From positions 1 through 45,246 of the forward strand of contig JAEYQM010000037.1 of the NCBI GenBank assembly GCA_023410025.1: a stretch of 45,246 bases of DNA, written 5' to 3'. Below, in pieces: positions 25,082-34,052 of the stretch (positions are counted from its first letter, which is position 1; each line of letters starts with the position of its first letter). This stretch comes from Bacillota bacterium. GTDB taxonomy: Bacteria; Bacillota_I; Bacilli_A; ML615J-28; CAG-698. The translations under genes and the position numbers were made by a program. The notes below the pieces were generated by a model. The model saw only the letters and a list, made by a program, of their open reading frames with translations. It ran no database searches and had not been told where the DNA came from.

Positions 25082-27339
25082 TGAGCATTGTTTATGGGGT
25101 TATTAAAAAAATAGTTTACTATGATGAGAATAGATCCTTTGGGATAGTTACCCTACAACTAGATTATAAAGATCAACAGATGGCAACATATCGACCTATT
25201 TTATTTGATAATAAATTATCAATACTTTCAAATTTTGATCGTAAACCCATAATTGATGAGGAATATGAGTTTGAAGGTGAATTTGAGGTCAATAAATATG
25301 GGAACCAACTTAGAGCAAAAAGATTTAAAAGATTAAATGAGGATACTTTAGAAGGAATAGTTACTTATCTTTCAAGTGATAGTTTTCCTGGTATAGGAAA
25401 GGTTTCAGCAAAAAAAGTTTATGATGCTTTAGGAAGTAATTGTTTAAACTTAATAATTGAAGATAAAACTGTTTTAGAAAAAGTTGATCTAACAAATGAT
25501 CAAAAAAATATAATTTATGATAATTTACTAATCAATTATAAAAAGGAAAAACAATTATTAAATTTTTTAGGTGTTGGAATTAGTTTAAGATTAGCAACAC
25601 GAATAATTTCTTTACTTGGGGAAGATGCTTTTAATATAATGAAAAATGATCCATATCAATTAATTGAACTAGTTGATGGGATTGGATTTATTAAAGCTGA
25701 TACTATTGCCTTAAGTTTAGGGATTAAACAAGATGATCCAAAAAGACTAAAAGCAATTATTTTATATGTCTTAAATGAATATATGTATTCAACCGGAAAT
25801 ACATTTATCCACATTGGTGACTTATATATAAGATGTAATAATTTTAATAAAGATATTTATTTTGAAAATGACTTATATAATGAATATATAGGTAAGTTAA
25901 TAGTTGATAAAAAAATAATAATTGAAAATAATATATTTGTATTTGATTCAAAAATATATAAAGAAGAAGTAGGATTATCTTCAAGAATTGTTAAGTTTTT
26001 AGATAATGAAATTAAAGATTATTCATTAACTAAAATAGATAAAGTTATTGATACGGTAATGCTTAATAATAAAATTGAATATAGTAATAAGCAATATGAG
26101 GCAATTAAAAAAGCACTTAGTAATTCAATTACAATAATTACAGGTGGGCCAGGAACTGGTAAATCGACTATAATTAAAGGAATTGTTGATTCGATAAAAT
26201 TATTATATGAAGAAAAAGATGTATTAAACGATGTGTATTTACTGGCACCAACTGGAAGAGCTGCAAAACGTCTTAAAGAAGTAACGAAGTGCGAAGCCCA
26301 AACAATTCATAAATTTTTAGGTTATGAAGGTGGGTATCGCTTTAACGTTAGTGAAGAAAATCCAGTGTACTGTAAAGTATTAATAATTGATGAGTTTAGT
26401 ATGGTTGATTTATCAATTGCCTATCGTTTATTTTCTTCAATTAATTCTGATTGTAGGGTAATTTTAGTAGGTGATGCTGATCAATTACCATCAGTTGGAC
26501 CTGGTAATGTGTTAAAAGATTTAATTGATTCTAAAGAAATAACTACAATATTCCTAGATAGAATTCACCGTCAAGCAAGTGATTCAAGTATTATAAAACT
26601 TGCTCATAGTATTAATGGTGGAATGTTACCAGATGATTTTAGTAGTTTTCACCATGATTTTGCTTTCTATAATAGTATTGATGAAAATATATCAAGTTAT
26701 ATTGAACACTTAGTAAAGGACGCTATTGATAAAGGATTTGATTTAATTAAAGATATCCAAGTGTTAATCCCTATATATAAGGGTATTGTTGGAATAGAAG
26801 CAATTAATCAACATTTACAAGCTAAGTTTAATCCATCAACTGAAGAGATTTTTGAAAATGGTAAGAAATATAAAGTGAATGATAAAGTAATTCAATTAGT
26901 AAATAGAACTGATAAAAATGTTATGAATGGTGATATTGGTTATATATATCATATTAAATTTGTAAATGAAAAATTTGAAAGTTTATCTGTAATGTTTGAT
27001 AATGGATTAGTTGATTATACTAAAGATGAACTTGATGATTTAACATTAGCATATGCAATATCAATTCATAAATCACAAGGAAGTGAATTTGCTATTGTTA
27101 TTGTTCCAATTAGTTTTAAATATTTTATGATGTTGAAGCGTAAATTAATATATACAGCTATTACAAGAGCAAAAAAATATTTATTCATTGTTGGTAATTT
27201 TGATGCCATTAGAAAAGGAATTGTTGAACTAGAAGATAATCGTAGTACACAACTAGTGTATAAAATTAAACAATTATTGAATAAAAATTTTGATGAAGAT
27301 TCAGAATTGGAAAATATTTCACCTTATGATTTTATGTGA
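25081..27339 (+). CDS. recD2: RecD2-type 5'-3' DNA helicase
   Basis: A 752-residue RecD2 helicase: N-terminal OB-like region, helix-hairpin-helix segment (DSFPGIGKVSAKKVYDAL), a superfamily 1 motor with Walker A GGPGTGKS (355-362), DEFSMVD, VGDADQLPSVGPGNVL and the C-terminal YAISIHKSQGSEF and TAITRAKK motifs. RecD2 acts without RecBC in replication-fork and mismatch repair. TGA stop. Confidence 0.95.
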   Translation: MSIVYGVIKKIVYYDENRSFGIVTLQLDYKDQQMATYRPILFDNKLSILSNFDRKPIIDEEYEFEGEFEVNKYGNQLRAKRFKRLNEDTLEGIVTYLSSDSFPGIGKVSAKKVYDALGSNCLNLIIEDKTVLEKVDLTNDQKNIIYDNLLINYKKEKQLLNFLGVGISLRLATRIISLLGEDAFNIMKNDPYQLIELVDGIGFIKADTIALSLGIKQDDPKRLKAIILYVLNEYMYSTGNTFIHIGDLYIRCNNFNKDIYFENDLYNEYIGKLIVDKKIIIENNIFVFDSKIYKEEVGLSSRIVKFLDNEIKDYSLTKIDKVIDTVMLNNKIEYSNKQYEAIKKALSNSITIITGGPGTGKSTIIKGIVDSIKLLYEEKDVLNDVYLLAPTGRAAKRLKEVTKCEAQTIHKFLGYEGGYRFNVSEENPVYCKVLIIDEFSMVDLSIAYRLFSSINSDCRVILVGDADQLPSVGPGNVLKDLIDSKEITTIFLDRIHRQASDSSIIKLAHSINGGMLPDDFSSFHHDFAFYNSIDENISSYIEHLVKDAIDKGFDLIKDIQVLIPIYKGIVGIEAINQHLQAKFNPSTEEIFENGKKYKVNDKVIQLVNRTDKNVMNGDIGYIYHIKFVNEKFESLSVMFDNGLVDYTKDELDDLTLAYAISIHKSQGSEFAIVIVPISFKYFMMLKRKLIYTAITRAKKYLFIVGNFDAIRKGIVELEDNRSTQLVYKIKQLLNKNFDEDSELENISPYDFM

Positions 27340-27387
27340 TAAGTAAATAATAATTTTGTGCTTTAGACACAAAATGAGGTGAAAAAA

Positions 27388-27528
27388 ATGAAAAAGGCGT
27401 TATCATTTATGGTGATGGGGGCACTTGCTTCAGCGACTGTATTTATGATGTTTAATAGTGGTAAGACAGTTAATGACTTAAAAAAGACAAAAGATCAAAT
27501 GGTCGGTAAGTTTAAAGCGATGATGTAA
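27388..27528 (+). CDS. 46-residue membrane-anchored microprotein
   Basis: A short ORF not reported by usual length cut-offs. It has GAGGTGAAA before its ATG, an N-terminal hydrophobic helix (about 4-22, Met/Ala-rich) and a basic, amphipathic tail (VNDLKKTKDQMVGKFKAMM in outline). It resembles minimal YtxH-type proteins but I cannot assign it. It is preceded by an 8-bp hairpin (27353-27360 with 27368-27375) just 5' of the ribosome binding site and followed by its own terminator. Confidence 0.7.
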   Translation: MKKALSFMVMGALASATVFMMFNSGKTVNDLKKTKDQMVGKFKAMM

Positions 27529-27559
27529 AATAAGGATTTAAATAATCCTTATTTTTTTA
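27527..27559 (+). terminator. Terminator after the 46-residue ORF
   Basis: An 11-bp stem (27527-27537 with 27545-27555) overlapping the stop codon, then a T tract. Confidence 0.88.
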
Positions 27560-27588
27560 TTTTTTTTATAGTAATTTATTCAAAAATG

Positions 27589-27597
27589 TGTTATAAT
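27589..27597 (+). promoter_or_regulatory. Extended -10 promoter of the GNAT-GH9 operon
   Basis: TGT-TATAAT at 27589-27597 in a TGTGTTATAAT context, 22 bases before the chosen start codon. Confidence 0.6.
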
Positions 27598-27619
27598 TTT
27601 ATAAATGAACGAGGTTACA

Positions 27620-28177
27620 ATGAAAAGATTTAATTGCAAAGAAATAGAAAGTTCTCGATTAATAATTAGACCTCCTAAGTTAAGTGATGCAAAATTAATG
27701 TTTTATAATTGGGCTTCTGATAAAGAAGTTGCTAGATTCTTAAGTTGGACTGCTCATGATACTGTTGCCGTTACAGAAATGATTATAAGATTATGGATGT
27801 ATATGAATGACCAAAAACAGGAAATGAATTATCTAATTATTAGTAAGGAAACAAATGAACCAATTGGTTCAATAAATCTATCAAATTATGATAAAAAATC
27901 AAAGAGTATTTATATTGGATTTTGTCTTTCAAAAAATTACTGGGGAAAAGGTATTGCAACTGAAGCAGTGAAAGCTATATTAAAATATACATTTTCATAT
28001 AGAATTAAAACTGTGTATGCAACTATTGATATTAGAAATATTGCATCATCTAGAGTCTTATTAAAAAATGGCTTTTTATTTGATACTAGAAAAGTTATTT
28101 GGAATTATCACGAAGATGATATGATTCCTATAGATGTATATAAAATTAGTAAGAAGGATTGGAAGAAGATAAAATGA
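27620..28177 (+). CDS. GNAT acetyltransferase, RimJ/RimL-like
   Basis: A 185-residue GNAT protein: SSRLIIRPPKLSDAKLMFYNW at the start, the acetyl-CoA loop region CLSKNYWGKGIATEAVKAIL, and a conserved NIASSRVLLKNGF near the end. Substrate unknown (protein N-terminus, amino sugar or antibiotic are all possible). The ATG at 27620, seven bases after GAGGT, is preferred over 27605, which lies at the predicted transcription start. The stop overlaps the next ATG (ATGA). Confidence 0.9.
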   Translation: MKRFNCKEIESSRLIIRPPKLSDAKLMFYNWASDKEVARFLSWTAHDTVAVTEMIIRLWMYMNDQKQEMNYLIISKETNEPIGSINLSNYDKKSKSIYIGFCLSKNYWGKGIATEAVKAILKYTFSYRIKTVYATIDIRNIASSRVLLKNGFLFDTRKVIWNYHEDDMIPIDVYKISKKDWKKIK

Positions 28178-28914
28178 AAAAAGAAATTTATTGGTATGAT
28201 AAGGTTTTAATTTCATTAACAGTATTATTTTTAATTATTTTATGTTTATGGGCTGTAATTGTTCCGATTACAAGATCAAAAAGTTTTTATGAACATGAGT
28301 TTAAAAAGAATTATACAACGGATGCTACTGGTTATACAGAAGAAGAGTTAAGCATTATAGCCGATAAAATAGTTGACTTTTTATTTAATAAAACCGATTC
28401 AATGCAAGTTGAAATTAATGGAAATGTTGTATTTACCCAACAAGCTTTAATTCATATGACTGATGTTAGAACATTATATAATGGTGGAAGGGTAATTGGA
28501 ATTATTACTTTAATATTAACAATTGCGGTATTTATATATTTTGGCTTTAATTTTAAAAGATTACGCAAATATTTTTTAAGGTATAGTCTTATTGTGTTTT
28601 TAATTCTTATGTTATTTTTATTTTTTTATGGGATTTATATATTAATTGATTTTGATTCTGCTTTTGATTTATTTCATAAATTAGCGTTTCCTGATCCTCA
28701 AAAATATAAAGATGCCTTCTTTGGGTCCGTTTCAAATTATCCTGGCGATAATTTGGCTGACAATCTAATGTTAATAAAAATTTTATCAATTGGATTGTTT
28801 GTTGATGTAGCAATAATAATTGGAGTTTCATTGTTTTTAACATTGGGTATATGGTTTGGAATTTGTTTTTACTTAAATAGAAAATATGGAAAAGAAAAGG
28901 GAATTTATGCATAA
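28174..28914 (+). CDS. Integral membrane protein, TIGR01906/DUF1461-like
   Basis: A 246-residue protein with four predicted transmembrane helices (about 12-32, 104-126, 134-156 and 205-235). Between the first two is an extracytoplasmic loop carrying the family's acidic helix (TEEELSIIADKIVDFL) and the ALIHMTDVRTLYNGG motif near residue 95. The family is widespread in Gram-positives without an assigned function. Start and end overlap its neighbours, so the GNAT, membrane and GH9 genes form a tightly coupled operon. Confidence 0.8.
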   Translation: MKKEIYWYDKVLISLTVLFLIILCLWAVIVPITRSKSFYEHEFKKNYTTDATGYTEEELSIIADKIVDFLFNKTDSMQVEINGNVVFTQQALIHMTDVRTLYNGGRVIGIITLILTIAVFIYFGFNFKRLRKYFLRYSLIVFLILMLFLFFYGIYILIDFDSAFDLFHKLAFPDPQKYKDAFFGSVSNYPGDNLADNLMLIKILSIGLFVDVAIIIGVSLFLTLGIWFGICFYLNRKYGKEKGIYA

Positions 28915-31192
28915 AGAAAAAATTGGACTTATAAAAGAAAACTACAATAACTCCTCTGAAAAGAGATGGTTAGATAAACCAGTAAAAGAAGAAATAATCC
29001 TACACGATTTTAAAACAATGGAAAATCTTATCCACAGTGGAATTGGTGAAGCAAATTTAGAAGAATTTGAAAATAATAAAATCTTAAAAGTTGTTACAAA
29101 TACAGATATAGAACATCTTGTACCTAGGCCATCAACTAATATTAGAGTAAATTTTGGTAATATTGATTTAAGTAAATATAACCGAATAAGCGTTGAGGTT
29201 TATCCAAAATCAGTAGGACATAAAAACTTTTATTTTCACTTTTCATTAATTAATGGAAAAAAAGGGTTAGTTCATGCACCTAGTTTAGAACCTAATAAAT
29301 GGAATCATATAGTATTTGAACTTGATCAATTTGATAGAAGTAATATTGAAGCTATTTCAATTACTCCATTTTTAATGGGATGTCCAATTGATGCCCAACC
29401 AATTATTGAAATTTATTTTAAAGATTTAAAAGCTCAAAAAGTTGAAGAAGATTATGTATTAGGATGGGAAATTGAAAATAGAATTGCGTATTGTCATAGT
29501 GGTTATTTCCTGGATGCAAAAAAAGTTGCAGTTACTGGCTTATATCAAGGACAAACTTTCAACATAATTGATGTAAATAATAAAGTAGTATACACAAATG
29601 ATGTAGTAGTTTTAAAAAATGAGTATGGAGTATTCTATGAATTAGATTTTTCAAATTTAAAAATAGAAGGAACATATAAAATAGTATATGGAAAAAATGA
29701 AACAAAAGAGTTTTTAATAAGTAACGAATATCTTACTCCATCAACTAGAAAAAGTCTTAATTTCTTAAGATTATTAAGATGTGGATATGATGTAAGTGGG
29801 GTTCATACTGAATGTCACACGACTAGTTATTCAAAGCACCCTAATGGAAAAGCCCTTCATACATGTGGTGGATGGCATGATGCTGGGGATGTTAGTCAGT
29901 TTGAAATATGCACAGTTGAGATGGCTCATGCCCTTTTAGATTTAGCTTTGGCTTACAAAGATAAAGATAGAGCTCTATATGAGGAAATCCTTGAAGAAGC
30001 TAGATGGGGCTTAAATTGGGTCCTTAAAACTCGTTTTAAAGATGGGTATAGAGCACTTGCTGTTCATTATTCGATTTGGAGAAATAATGTCTATGATCCA
30101 AATACATTGTATGATGATAATACATCAATGGCTAAAATGAATGTTGCTGAAAATGGATCATTTGAAAATTTAATCGCTAGTGCTGCTGAGGCTGTAGGAG
30201 CTAGAGTATTTAGTGAGATTGATTCTGATTATGCAGATTGGTGTAAAAGATGTGCAATTAGTGATTTTGAATTTGGTTTAGAAGGATATAAAAATAATTT
30301 ATTTACTAAACGTTGGGGTGTAGTTCCTGATCCTCAAATTTGTGGAGCTTTAGTATTAGCATGTGCTGAACTTTATGCACTTACTGGTGAGGATAAATAT
30401 ATTGATATAGCTGATTTATATGCCCATAAAATTATGGAAGCACAAGAAAAAGAATATATTGATAAGGATAAATTGATTAGAGGATTCTTCTACGAAGATA
30501 GTAATCATAATCATATTCTTACCTATGAACATAGAGGACATGAACAAACACCAGTTCAAGCTTTGGTTCGTTTATATGAAGTAGCAAAAGATCATAAAAA
30601 TAGTAAGTTTTGGCTTGATTCAATAATGCTTTATAAAGAATTTATTGAAGCTACTTCGAATATGATTAGACCATATAATTTAATTCCATCACAAGTTTAT
30701 AATTATAAAATGTTAAGAAAAGATCGCTTTACTATTCCTTGGGATTATGGAACCGAAGAAGAAATTAAAAATTCTTTTAAAGGACAAATTGAAAATGGAA
30801 TTTCTTTAGGAAATGATTTCTATTTACGTAGACTTCCAATTGCTATCCAAAGAAGAGGATACCATGCAACTCTACTTAGTAAAACTAAAGCAATATCAAT
30901 GATTGCAAAACTATTAAAAGATGAAAATTTAAAACAAATAGCTATTGATCAAATAGAATGGATATTGGGTAAAAACCCATTTGCCTCTTCAACAATGTAT
31001 GGTGAAGGACATAATTATCATCCATTATATGTAGCCTTCTCATTACAAATGGTTGGTTCACTTCCAGTAGGTTTTAAAACATATGAGGATATTGATGCAC
31101 CTTATTGGCCAACATCAAATAACGCTGTTTTTAAAGAAATCTGGGGACACACAACTGGAAAATACTTGTGGTTATTGGCTGATTTACTTTAA
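28907..31192 (+). CDS. Cytoplasmic glycoside hydrolase family 9 enzyme
   Basis: A 761-residue GH9 protein. Residues about 20-180 form a carbohydrate-binding-like beta-sandwich, 185-270 an Ig-like domain of the CelD N-terminal type, and 275-760 the (alpha/alpha)6 catalytic domain. Catalytic landmarks are D325-A-G-D328 in GGWHDAGD, the WILGKNPF and MYGEGHNYHP segments, and a candidate acid E744 in VFKEIWGHTTG. There is no signal peptide; the ATG at 28907 follows AAAAGGGAAT, and an upstream ATG at 28886 does not create one. GH9 covers cellulases, cellodextrinases and exo-glucosaminidases. A cytoplasmic enzyme suggests action on imported oligosaccharides. No transporter lies nearby. Confidence 0.9.
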   Translation: MHKEKIGLIKENYNNSSEKRWLDKPVKEEIILHDFKTMENLIHSGIGEANLEEFENNKILKVVTNTDIEHLVPRPSTNIRVNFGNIDLSKYNRISVEVYPKSVGHKNFYFHFSLINGKKGLVHAPSLEPNKWNHIVFELDQFDRSNIEAISITPFLMGCPIDAQPIIEIYFKDLKAQKVEEDYVLGWEIENRIAYCHSGYFLDAKKVAVTGLYQGQTFNIIDVNNKVVYTNDVVVLKNEYGVFYELDFSNLKIEGTYKIVYGKNETKEFLISNEYLTPSTRKSLNFLRLLRCGYDVSGVHTECHTTSYSKHPNGKALHTCGGWHDAGDVSQFEICTVEMAHALLDLALAYKDKDRALYEEILEEARWGLNWVLKTRFKDGYRALAVHYSIWRNNVYDPNTLYDDNTSMAKMNVAENGSFENLIASAAEAVGARVFSEIDSDYADWCKRCAISDFEFGLEGYKNNLFTKRWGVVPDPQICGALVLACAELYALTGEDKYIDIADLYAHKIMEAQEKEYIDKDKLIRGFFYEDSNHNHILTYEHRGHEQTPVQALVRLYEVAKDHKNSKFWLDSIMLYKEFIEATSNMIRPYNLIPSQVYNYKMLRKDRFTIPWDYGTEEEIKNSFKGQIENGISLGNDFYLRRLPIAIQRRGYHATLLSKTKAISMIAKLLKDENLKQIAIDQIEWILGKNPFASSTMYGEGHNYHPLYVAFSLQMVGSLPVGFKTYEDIDAPYWPTSNNAVFKEIWGHTTGKYLWLLADLL

Positions 31193-31197
31193 TTATA

Positions 31198-31223
31198 AAT
31201 CCCTCCTAAAGGAGGGATTTTTT
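31198..31223 (+). terminator. Terminator of the GNAT-GH9 operon
   Basis: A GC-rich 9-bp stem (31198-31206 with 31211-31219), TAAA loop, T run; the strongest terminator in the window. Confidence 0.95.
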
Positions 31224-31271
31224 AGTAATTATATAAATTATCTTTAATATATAATTGAAGGAGTTGATATA

Positions 31272-31793
31272 ATGAAAAGAAAATATATCGTTATAATTGC
31301 AAGTTCAATTATTTTAATTGTTTTAGGAGTAATTTTAAAAGGTACAGGAAATACAAAAGTTGAATATGTTGATGCAAAGGAAAAATATAATTACTCAGCG
31401 GATATAAAAGTACAAATTATTGGTGAAGTAAATAGACCTGGAGTTTATGATATAAGTAGTGAAAGTAGATTACAAGATTTAATTGCCCTTGCTGGTGGAT
31501 TTAAAAATGGTGCAAATACAAATATAAATTTAGTACAAAAGTTAACAGATGGAATGGTTATAAGAATTGAACCAATTACCCAAGAAGATAAAGAAACTAA
31601 TATAAAGATATCAATAAATAAAGCAACAATTGAAGAATTAAAATCATTAAGTGGAATTGGTGACACTATTGCTAAGAGAATTGTTGATTATCGAAATGAG
31701 AACGGACCATTTACTAGTCTAAATGATCTAACAAAAATAACGGGGATATCACAAAATTTATTAAATTCGATAATTGAAAATATTACACTATGA
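31272..31793 (+). CDS. comEA: Competence DNA receptor ComEA
   Basis: ComEA binds incoming double-stranded DNA at the cell surface. The 173 residues have an N-terminal membrane anchor (5-23), an SLBB domain (about 47-102: VQIIGEVNRPGVYDI) and a double helix-hairpin-helix (115-172: INKATIEELKSLSGIGDTIAKRI). GAAGGAG precedes the ATG, and a TATAAT at 31250-31255 may be its -10. The stop overlaps comEC; comEB is absent. Confidence 0.94.
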   Translation: MKRKYIVIIASSIILIVLGVILKGTGNTKVEYVDAKEKYNYSADIKVQIIGEVNRPGVYDISSESRLQDLIALAGGFKNGANTNINLVQKLTDGMVIRIEPITQEDKETNIKISINKATIEELKSLSGIGDTIAKRIVDYRNENGPFTSLNDLTKITGISQNLLNSIIENITL

Positions 31794-33934
31794 AATTCTT
31801 ATATTATAAGCTAACAAATTCTAAAGTATATATTGAACTTCAAAACAATTATTTTTTATTAGGAGTAGGACTAGTCTTATTTATTCTAACTTATCATGAT
31901 TTATTATATTTAATTCCTACTATAGTTTACTTAATATATCTTTTCAATAAATTTAAGATTGGATTATATAGTTTATTAATTGTAGTGGTAATTTATTTTT
32001 CTTATTTTTTGTTTCTTGAATATAAAGAAGTAAAAACAAGTTCAAGTGTAGAAGGACAAGTTGTTGAAATTAATAAAAGTGAAAAATATAATAAAATAAT
32101 TATACAAAATAAAAACTCTAAAATTTTGGTTTATGACTCAGGATATACAAAACTATCAATTGGTGATTTAATAGAAGTAAGAGGTAATATTGTTAATATT
32201 GAATCAAATAGGGTATGGAATGGATTTAATTATAAGAATTATTTAAAACATAATCGTATTGATTATGTTTTATCATCTCAAGAGATTACAAAAATTGGAC
32301 ATAATTTTCATATTAATAATATAAAAACAAAAGTATTTTCTTATTTTGAAAGAAGTTATGATAACCAAACATTAGTTTTTTTAAAAGCATTAGTATTAGG
32401 TGAAGATGATGGTTTTTCAAGTGAACTTGTAGATTCATTAAAAATAAATGGAACATTTCATCTGTTTGCCATATCTGGGTCACATATTAGTTTATTTGTT
32501 ACTATTATTTTATCTGTATTAAAAAAATTAAAATTAAATAATGATAAAAGTCAAATAATAATATTAGTTTTTTTGTTTTTTTATTTAGTGATTACTAGTT
32601 TTAGTCCATCTATATTAAGGGCTTCACTTGTTTATTTTCTTATATATATTAACAAAAAATTTCAACTTAATTTTAGTAACATAGATTGTGCAACGATAAT
32701 ATTTATAATTCTATTACTTATTAACCCATATTATGCATATAACTTAGGATTTTCTTTAAGCTTTATTGTTAGTGTTGTAATATTACTGGTTAGTGATTTA
32801 CTACCAGATAATAAAATAGTACAAACACTACTTATTAGTTTATTGGCCATCATTGCAAGTTTTCCACTAACAGTAAATATTAACTATGAAATTAATCTTT
32901 TATCACCAATATCAAATGTTATATATATATTTATTGTGGAAACGGTAATATTACCAATTTCATTAATTATTGTAATTTTTCCATTTTTAGATTTTTTGTA
33001 CGAATATATAGTAAATGGCTTCTCTTGGTTAAGTATAGTTTTTTCAAAATATTTTGTAATTAATATTAAATTTCCCCATATGGAAAGTATTGATATTATT
33101 ATTTATTTTTTAATAATTGGAATTACAATTAAATTTATATATAACGATAAAATAAGAAAAATTGCATTTACCAGTTTTATAATGTTTATATTTTTATTAA
33201 GCAATAAGGTATTATTTGTTAATAATGAAATTTATTTTTTAGATTTATATTATGGAGAAAGTACGGTTATAATAAATAAAGGAAAAGTAATTGTAATTGA
33301 CACTGGTGATGGAAGTAATAATGTAACAACAAGTTTTTTAAAAAGTAAAGGTATAAAAAAAGTTGATTATTTAATACTAACTCACAATCATGAAGATCAC
33401 AATGGGGAAGTAATTTCTTTAATAAATAATTTTTTTATTAGCAAAATTATTATATCAGCATATGATGATAGTGTAATTAGTCAATATAAAAAAACAGTCA
33501 AGATAGAGAAGATTACGAAGATTAGTTTAACTGGTATAGAAATGATTATCTATCCTCCAAGTCTAAATTATTCTAATGTTAATGATAATAGCTTAATTGT
33601 CTTATTAACTATGGATGATAATAAAATATTATTCACAGGTGATGCGACGATAAATGTTGAGAATAGTTATCAATTTGGAAAAGTCGATGTTTTAAAGGTT
33701 GCTCATCATGGCAGCATCACTTCAACATCCCTTTCCTTTCTCCATGATATTTCCCCAACATATGCTGTTATTATGGCAGGTAGAGTAAAACAGTTTGGTT
33801 TTCCTCATGAAGCAATAATCGAAAGGTTAGAACAGTTTAATATTGAGGTTTACCGAACCGATATTCATTATTCAGTTAAATTAAAAATCAGAAAAAAACA
33901 ATGTATATTTGAATATCTAAACGAAATAATATAA
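31790..33934 (+). CDS. comEC: DNA uptake channel ComEC
   Basis: ComEC carries single-stranded DNA across the membrane. The 714 residues include two N-terminal helices, an OB domain (about 85-165), the competence domain with about nine helices (start FLKALVLGEDDGFS, then FHLFAISGSHISL) and a C-terminal MBL nuclease-like domain with HNHEDH at 532-537 and KVAHHGSITS. The domains appear complete, which suggests a working competence system rather than a relic. Confidence 0.95.
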   Translation: MKFLYYKLTNSKVYIELQNNYFLLGVGLVLFILTYHDLLYLIPTIVYLIYLFNKFKIGLYSLLIVVVIYFSYFLFLEYKEVKTSSSVEGQVVEINKSEKYNKIIIQNKNSKILVYDSGYTKLSIGDLIEVRGNIVNIESNRVWNGFNYKNYLKHNRIDYVLSSQEITKIGHNFHINNIKTKVFSYFERSYDNQTLVFLKALVLGEDDGFSSELVDSLKINGTFHLFAISGSHISLFVTIILSVLKKLKLNNDKSQIIILVFLFFYLVITSFSPSILRASLVYFLIYINKKFQLNFSNIDCATIIFIILLLINPYYAYNLGFSLSFIVSVVILLVSDLLPDNKIVQTLLISLLAIIASFPLTVNINYEINLLSPISNVIYIFIVETVILPISLIIVIFPFLDFLYEYIVNGFSWLSIVFSKYFVINIKFPHMESIDIIIYFLIIGITIKFIYNDKIRKIAFTSFIMFIFLLSNKVLFVNNEIYFLDLYYGESTVIINKGKVIVIDTGDGSNNVTTSFLKSKGIKKVDYLILTHNHEDHNGEVISLINNFFISKIIISAYDDSVISQYKKTVKIEKITKISLTGIEMIIYPPSLNYSNVNDNSLIVLLTMDDNKILFTGDATINVENSYQFGKVDVLKVAHHGSITSTSLSFLHDISPTYAVIMAGRVKQFGFPHEAIIERLEQFNIEVYRTDIHYSVKLKIRKKQCIFEYLNEII

Positions 33935-33950
33935 GTGTTCCCCATTAGTC

Positions 33951-33974
33951 CATTAGGTGCGAAAGCATTTAATG
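33951..33974 (+). other. GAAA-capped hairpin between comEC and holA
   Basis: CATTAGGTGC (33951-33960) pairs over 10 bp, with two G-T pairs, with GCATTTAATG (33965-33974) around a GAAA tetraloop. No T run follows. The left side is preceded by a second copy of CCATTAG. Function unknown. Confidence 0.45.
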
Positions 33975-33985
33975 AATATATATTT

Positions 33986-34018
33986 AAAAATGTCCTCGAT
34001 TTAATCTTGGACATTTTT
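33986..34018 (+). terminator. Terminator of comEA-comEC
   Basis: A 10-bp stem (33986-33995 with 34009-34018) with a 13-base loop and a terminal T run. Confidence 0.75.
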
Positions 34019-34027
34019 ACTATATTA

Positions 34028-34036
34028 TGCTATAAT
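34028..34036 (+). promoter_or_regulatory. Extended -10 promoter of holA
   Basis: TGC-TATAAT at 34028-34036, 16 bases before the holA ATG. Confidence 0.55.
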
Positions 34037-34052
34037 TAAACAAGGTGAAACT

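Noticed and set aside
27353..27375. Hairpin before the 46-residue ORF as a further ribosome-site switch
   Set aside because: The GAGGTG lies just outside the stem and no sigma-F-like element has the right spacing.
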